Assembly (NCBI GenBank): GCA_023212725.1
Contig: JALBYF010000029.1
Span: 155,024-219,023, forward strand
Length of the DNA: 64,000 nt
Reading direction: 5' to 3'
Source of the DNA: Tranzscheliella williamsii
Taxonomy: Eukaryota; Basidiomycota; Ustilaginomycetes; Ustilaginales; Ustilaginaceae
Shown here: positions 60,822-64,000 of the stretch, piece by piece
Numbering within the stretch: position 1 is the first letter of the stretch
How the letters are laid out: each line of letters starts with the position of its first letter
Notes under the pieces: generated by a model
Seen by the model: only the letters and a program-made list of their open reading frames with translations
Database searches by the model: none
What the model was told of the DNA's origin: nothing
Made by a program: the position numbers and the translations under genes

Positions 60822-61267
60822 CGCCACTACTGCTGACCGCTTATTCTGGAGACTGGGTACCAATACCTGCTGTACATGCAGAGCGGCTAGTCACAGTGCC
60901 ACAAAGGAAGGTGCGGAAAAGTAGAAAGGGCAGGATATTGTAGATCAATGCAGGAGGAACAGGAGGCCAGCTTGACAGGCTGAGCCAGCCTTGCTAATGA
61001 ACTATCTGCTCGCCTTTCTTTACTTAGCTGCTTGGACCTGTCAATCAGAATCAATCACAATTACCAGAATGTGGAGAACTGATTTTCTAGCCAAAAAAAG
61101 GCTCTTTGGTAGAGGGAATTACCGTTTCACTTGTGAATGCTCAAGTTCGATGCTTGGCTCTCTTCCCCACGCTGCTTTCCTGACAAACAAGCTTGCCCCC
61201 AAAACCGAGCAGAAGCGTGGTGGTGGTGACTTACCACGCAAGTCATTCTTTGGCAGCGCCCATCGAC
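60822..61267. other. Right edge of the repeat island and ECM31 promoter
   Basis: CpG-poor up to about 61010, then normal composition. It should hold the ECM31 promoter. No gene is seen. Confidence 0.5.
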
Positions 61268-62671
61268 ATGGCGTCAGCAAGTCCCCACATGCTACGGAGG
61301 CAGTGCGGCCGCATCGCCGGTCGCGCATCCTGCCCCCGTGCTTTTGCTTCTTCGTCTGCCCTAACGCTAGCAACAGCCACGCCAAGGACAACAACCGCGG
61401 CAGCAACAGCAATTGCCACCACGAACGCTACGTATTCTGCTGCTAGGTACATCCATTCGACGGCTCAGATCGCCAGCACATGGCCCGTCGGCTCTGTCCG
61501 TCCAGGAGAAATGGATGAAGAAGACGTCGATCCGTCTAGCTCGCATTCCTCTAGTAGCGGTCGTCCCAACAGCGCCCAGCCAACTTCTGGCGCAGCAAGA
61601 GCAGAGGACTCTGGTGGCTCTAGCACTACAGCGCGAGCGCCTCCTCGTCCCGGCGCCCCGAACGCTAGCTTCTCGCTTCCGACACCGCCCAGGGCCAAAA
61701 CCATCGCCGACCTACATGCGCTCAAACACGAGTCCCGGCTGCCCATCGTTTGCCTTACCGCCCACGACTTGCCCAGCGCCCTGTCCATCCGCTCGTCCGA
61801 CGTCGATCTGTGTCTCGTGGGCGACTCGCTTGCCAACGTCGCCCTCGGACATCCCTCCACCCAGCCGCTCACTCTGGATGCCATGATCCACCACTGCCAG
61901 GCTGTCATGCGAGGCCTCAATGCCCCGCTCTTCTCGGCGCCTGGACCGGTGCAAGTGCCACGGCCGCCGCTCGTGATCGCCGACATGCCGTTCGGGACGA
62001 CGATGGCCAGCACCGAGTCCGGCGTGGCGGCGGTGGTCAAGCTCATGCAGCAGACGGGCATCGATGGGGTCAAGATCGAGGGGTCGCACGAGACGGTGCC
62101 GCTGATCAAGAAGCTCACCGACCAGGGTATTCCCGTCATGGGGCATCTGGGGCTGCAGCCGCAGCGCGTTGGTGCGACGTCGGGCTACCGTGTGCAGGCG
62201 CAAACGGCAGCGCAGGCGAAGCAGGTCTACGACGCCGCGCTGGCGCTGCAGGCGGCAGGCTGCTTCTCGCTCGTGCTCGAATGCATCCCGAGCCGCGTCG
62301 GCGCGTTCATCACCCAGCGCCTCCGCATCCCCACCATCGGCATCGGCGCCGGCAGCAACACCGACGGCCAAATCCTCGTCATGAGCGACATGCTCGCCGA
62401 CCTCACCGGCGCCGCCCACGTCCTCGCCGCCCTCCACACCGCCCCGTCCTCCCCCGCCTCCGCCCCCGCCCCCAGCCCCCAAGCCCCGCCACCCCCCAAA
62501 TTCGTCCGCTCCTTCGCAGCACCCGCCTCCCTCGGCGCGCTCCGCATCGCCGCGGTCCAGGCCTATTCCCACGCCGTCCGCCACCGCTCCTTCCCCGACG
62601 ACCACGCCGAGGGCTATAAGATCAAAACCGACGAGTGGCGCCGCTTCCTCCAGCTCGCCGAGCCGGCTTAG
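61268..62671 (+). CDS. ECM31: 3-methyl-2-oxobutanoate (ketopantoate) hydroxymethyltransferase
   Basis: This enzyme makes ketopantoate from 2-ketoisovalerate and methylene-tetrahydrofolate, the first committed step to pantothenate and CoA. It has 467 aa from ATG 61268, single exon; the frame upstream has only TTG. The first 60 residues are rich in R, A, S and T without acids, as in a mitochondrial presequence, followed by a Ser-rich linker. The PanB barrel starts at about 143. Metal ligands are D186 (LVGDSLANVALGH) and D239 (IADMPFGTT); the catalytic Glu is E338 (LVLECIPSR). VMGHLGLQPQ and IPTIGIGAGSNTDGQILV are family motifs. A Pro/Ala/Ser loop (about 392-411) is inserted before the C-terminal helix. 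Convergent with the Zn2Cys6 gene. Confidence 0.92.
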   Translation: MASASPHMLRRQCGRIAGRASCPRAFASSSALTLATATPRTTTAAATAIATTNATYSAARYIHSTAQIASTWPVGSVRPGEMDEEDVDPSSSHSSSSGRPNSAQPTSGAARAEDSGGSSTTARAPPRPGAPNASFSLPTPPRAKTIADLHALKHESRLPIVCLTAHDLPSALSIRSSDVDLCLVGDSLANVALGHPSTQPLTLDAMIHHCQAVMRGLNAPLFSAPGPVQVPRPPLVIADMPFGTTMASTESGVAAVVKLMQQTGIDGVKIEGSHETVPLIKKLTDQGIPVMGHLGLQPQRVGATSGYRVQAQTAAQAKQVYDAALALQAAGCFSLVLECIPSRVGAFITQRLRIPTIGIGAGSNTDGQILVMSDMLADLTGAAHVLAALHTAPSSPASAPAPSPQAPPPPKFVRSFAAPASLGALRIAAVQAYSHAVRHRSFPDDHAEGYKIKTDEWRRFLQLAEPA

Positions 62672-62809
62672 CCTCCTCGCCGCACCCGTTTCCCCTCTAC
62701 CCTGTACTGCTACCCCCTCCTGCGTACCATACGGAACTATACTATAATGGACAGCAGCGCACCTGGTCCGTGCCGATAGTGGATACGATGGCAGATGCAA
62801 GGCGAGCGG

Positions 62810-63586
62810 TTATGTGTTTCCATGCTCGCTGGCGGGGTGGGGGAAATCGCGTACCCAGTCTTCGTCGGCAGGGGTGCCGCCGAATTCGATGGTGAAGCCG
62901 CCGAGGGCGGTGTTGGGGTGGGTGCCGGGGGGTACGAGGGATCTGTTGTGGGCGGAGCCGCCTGACCCGGAGGGGGCGAGGGGTGGGGAGTCGGGGGCGG
63001 GGTCGAGGGGAGCGGGGTGGGGACGGTCTATGTCGGTGTCGGTGTCCGGGTCGGGTTGGGTGCTGGGGGGGGTGGTGAGGGGGAGGTGGGGTTGGGTGAG
63101 GGCGGGGTAGGAGGGGGTGAGGGCGGTGTAGGTGGCGGAGCGGGGCCAGGCGGCACGCCAGGCGGCGCGCTGTGTGTCGGTGGCGCGCTCGAGGGAGGGC
63201 AGCCGGGCGGCGGCGGCGCGGTCCACATCGCCGCGCGCGAGCACAAAGCCCAGCACCGTCTCCAGCGCCACGACCCGCGCCTCGAGCTGCGGCCGCAGCC
63301 CCTGCGCCGGCCCCCGCTTCCGCTCAGGCCGCAGATACGTACACCCCCGCCCAAGACCCGCGCAGAACCCACACACCGGCCGCCCCCCATCACACCGGTC
63401 CTTCTTCTGGAAACACTGGTCGCACGCACGCGACACCCGCTTCCGCTTCCCCCCCTCCCCCCCCGACGGCGACCCCATCCTCACCAGCGCACCCACCCCA
63501 CCGCGTCGCCCCGCCGTAGATTCCCAATGCCGCAGCCAGCGTCGAGCTCGTGGTGAAGAACGGCCAAGCCTGATGGAGGTCCGCAT
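62810..63586 (-). CDS. Short Zn(II)2Cys6 transcription factor
   Basis: This is a fungal binuclear-cluster DNA-binding protein. The motif CDQCFQKKDRCDGGRPVCGF continues to a sixth Cys and gives C-x2-C-x6-C-x6-C-x2-C-x6-C, a complete Zn2Cys6 knot, preceded by the usual basic KRKRVSRA. A helical stretch (LEARVVALETVLGFVLARG) follows as a likely dimerisation region. From ATG 63586 the protein has 258 aa; from ATG 63478, just before the knot, 222 aa, and the second start is equally likely. The rest is Pro/Thr/Asp-rich, with no fungal-specific middle homology domain. The C-terminal DEDWVRDF could serve as an acidic activation motif. Target genes are unknown. It is convergent with ECM31, 138 bp away. 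Confidence 0.72.
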   Translation of the reverse strand: MRTSIRLGRSSPRARRWLRHWESTAGRRGGVGALVRMGSPSGGEGGKRKRVSRACDQCFQKKDRCDGGRPVCGFCAGLGRGCTYLRPERKRGPAQGLRPQLEARVVALETVLGFVLARGDVDRAAAARLPSLERATDTQRAAWRAAWPRSATYTALTPSYPALTQPHLPLTTPPSTQPDPDTDTDIDRPHPAPLDPAPDSPPLAPSGSGGSAHNRSLVPPGTHPNTALGGFTIEFGGTPADEDWVRDFPHPASEHGNT

Positions 63587-64000
63587 CACACCCGCATCGT
63601 GCCCCACAGTTCCCTAAAAAGTCAGCACGCTGAAGCCCCACCCCGCAGCCCACTAGAACCGGTCCGCCCTAACAGACAGCTCCCTTTGCTGTAAGATCGG
63701 GCGTCGATCTCTGCTCGTCTCGCCATCATCCGCGGCCGGCCAGCAGCGGATCCACATTCAGTAAGCCGGGATTCTACCGGTCCTCCTAACCGGGCAACAA
63801 GGGAGAGCAGAAGCGCGGCGCGAGATGTGTTCTTCACTGCCAAGGCCAAATCTGTCGAATGTACAGTACATAATACAGTACAATCGCGTCACCTAAATTT
63901 CTTGACGGAAATGAAATTGGCCCGTGAACCTCCTCCTCCTCAAATTCATAGACCATTTTTGTGATGCCATAGCTCCTTCATATGAACCCCTATCAAGCTG
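63587..64000. other. Right-end intergenic region
   Basis: Upstream of the Zn2Cys6 gene; no gene is seen. The last 80 bp or so are A/T-richer and lack CpG, which may mark the edge of another repeat beyond the window. Confidence 0.45.

Noticed and set aside
59774..61010. Attempt to read a degenerate reverse transcriptase, integrase or gag in the CpG-free block
   Set aside because: No frame keeps recognisable motifs, so the element family is left unnamed.

Overview
This window is nuclear DNA of a compact, GC-rich fungal genome, most likely a basidiomycete of the smut lineage (Ustilaginomycotina). The evidence is fungal marker genes (BUD4/anillin, POB3 without an HMG box, CEF1, SFC1, cerevisin-type protease, a Zn(II)2Cys6 regulator), few and short GT-AG introns (70-133 nt, 0-4 per gene), strong G/C third-position bias and wide intergenic spaces. 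The exact genus cannot be read from the sequence alone. No tRNA, rRNA, CRISPR array or virus-derived gene was recognised.

Layout. 1-16 kb: 5' end of a transportin (KAP104 type, running off the window), four-RRM protein MRN1/NRD1, mitochondrial succinate-fumarate carrier SFC1, vacuolar subtilisin-type protease PRB1, chaperonin CCT8, mitochondrial tRNA modifier MTO1 (five exons). 16-34 kb: BUD4/anillin, a possible small ORF, replication-initiation factor SLD3 (two exons), ER glucosidase II alpha, diphthamide enzyme DPH5, SUN-domain protein SLP1. 34-48 kb: siderophore-type MFS transporter with GATA sites upstream, spliceosomal CEF1, an unusual bZIP protein, golgin USO1. 48-59 kb: a three-exon NTF2-like protein of unknown role, an orphan kinase-like protein, FACT subunit POB3, coronin, oligoribonuclease REX2 (three exons), a SEC14/CSR1-like lipid-transfer protein. 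59.7-61 kb: a gene-free repeat island. 61-64 kb: ketopantoate hydroxymethyltransferase (ECM31/panB) and a short Zn(II)2Cys6 protein.

The genes are mostly unrelated housekeeping functions and do not form a pathway cluster; no biosynthetic or effector cluster is seen. Functional links are loose: secretory pathway (glucosidase II alpha, SLP1, USO1), cytokinesis/actin (BUD4, CRN1) and mitochondrion (SFC1, MTO1, probably REX2 and ECM31).

The most unusual part is the island at 59.77-60.82 kb. A 331-bp solo LTR with inverted ends and a perfect 5-bp target duplication (CATTG) contains 22 CpG, yet it sits in about 717 bp of flanking DNA without a single CpG. This looks like a young insertion in an old repeat that lost its CpGs by methylation-linked deamination or a RIP-like process. 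Other points of interest are a bZIP protein with a displaced coiled coil and a C-terminal hydrophobic segment, a basidiomycete SLD3 with CDK-type sites, and an oligoribonuclease whose mitochondrial-looking leader is open but has no ATG.
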